A stretch of DNA of 64,000 nucleotides from Streptomyces sp. NBRC 109706 (lineage in GTDB: Bacteria > Actinomycetota > Actinomycetes > Streptomycetales > Streptomycetaceae): positions 186,001-250,000 of the forward strand of contig NZ_BBOM01000007.1 of assembly GCF_000974485.1 (NCBI RefSeq). Reading direction: 5' to 3'. A model generated the notes under the pieces. That model saw only the letters and a list, made by a program, of their open reading frames with translations, ran no database searches and was not told where the DNA came from. This document shows, piece by piece, positions 63,770 to 64,000 of the stretch. Positions within the stretch are counted from its first letter, which is position 1. Each line of letters opens with the position of its first letter. Both the position numbers and the translations under genes were made by a program.

Positions 63770-64000
63770 TCACCGGACGGGGTGCCCCGCCTCCCGCAGC
63801 GTCTCCTTGACCTGGCCGATCCGCAGATCCCCGAAGTGGAAGACGGACGCCGCCAACACCGCGTCCGCGCCCGCCTCGATCGCCGGCGCGAAGTCCGCCA
63901 GCCGGCCGGCGCCGCCGGAGGCGATCACCGGGACGGCGACCCGCGCCCGCACAGCGGCCGTCAGCTCGGTGTCATAGCCGTCCTTGGTGCCGTCGGCGTC
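63770..64000 (-). CDS. hisF: Imidazole glycerol phosphate synthase, cyclase subunit (3' part)
   Basis: The last ~76 residues of HisF; the gene begins beyond the right edge. DADGTKDGYDTELTAAVRA, with the catalytic Asp, and VAVPVIASGGAGRLADF, the phosphate-binding strand, are diagnostic, ending in SVFHFGDLRIGQVKETL. It forms the ring-closing half of HisFH in histidine synthesis. Confidence 0.93.
   Translation of the reverse strand, partial: DADGTKDGYDTELTAAVRARVAVPVIASGGAGRLADFAPAIEAGADAVLAASVFHFGDLRIGQVKETLREAGHPVR

Overview
The window is about 72% GC, with third codon positions almost always G or C, and it carries no tRNA or rRNA gene. The trp and his neighbourhood (including a trpM-like gene), the whiJ-type XRE/DUF397 locus, the AfsR-type regulator, sugar ABC operons without their own ATPase and the desferrioxamine-type pair all point to a Streptomyces or close relative. 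Function calls come from reading the translated proteins and recalling families; no database search was run.

Layout. 1-1.9 kb: the end of a hydroxamate siderophore operon (desA, desB start) behind an iron-box-like site. 1.9-13.5 kb: aminopeptidase N, a secreted GH18 plus beta-helix operon, chorismate mutase, small oxidoreductase-type genes, a sugar ABC transporter and a lipoprotein. 13.6-22.6 kb: gltBD, a VIT1-type transporter, lgt and a DsbA-like protein. 22.7-29.3 kb: two convergent operons and an epimerase gene that look like one envelope-glycan or glycolipid locus of unknown product. 29.3-38.4 kb: a DUF1266 protein, trpA-trpB-trpM-trpC, three small membrane proteins, trpE, hisI and a TIGR03085 protein.

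38.4-63.8 kb is accessory. It holds an imine-reductase-like enzyme divergent from an AfsR-type regulator with a NUDIX gene, a GntR-controlled region with CCCTAGGG operators beside a second sugar ABC operon, a lower-GC block (orphan protein, NUDIX, XRE/DUF6879 set) abutting the truncated 3' end of a glycosyltransferase gene, an orphan isoaspartate-methyltransferase-like gene, a whiJ-type regulatory locus, a LysR-controlled sdhCAB operon and an NmrA/AraC pair. hisF starts again at the right edge, so this block separates hisI from hisF.

The genes work together as follows: siderophore synthesis for iron; chitin or glycan degradation with two sugar uptake systems; GOGAT nitrogen assimilation; tryptophan and histidine synthesis; a membrane-linked glycan pathway; and several small regulator sets. 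Seven genes have a TANNNT hexamer 6-7 nt before the start codon and no ribosome binding site, which suggests leaderless transcripts.
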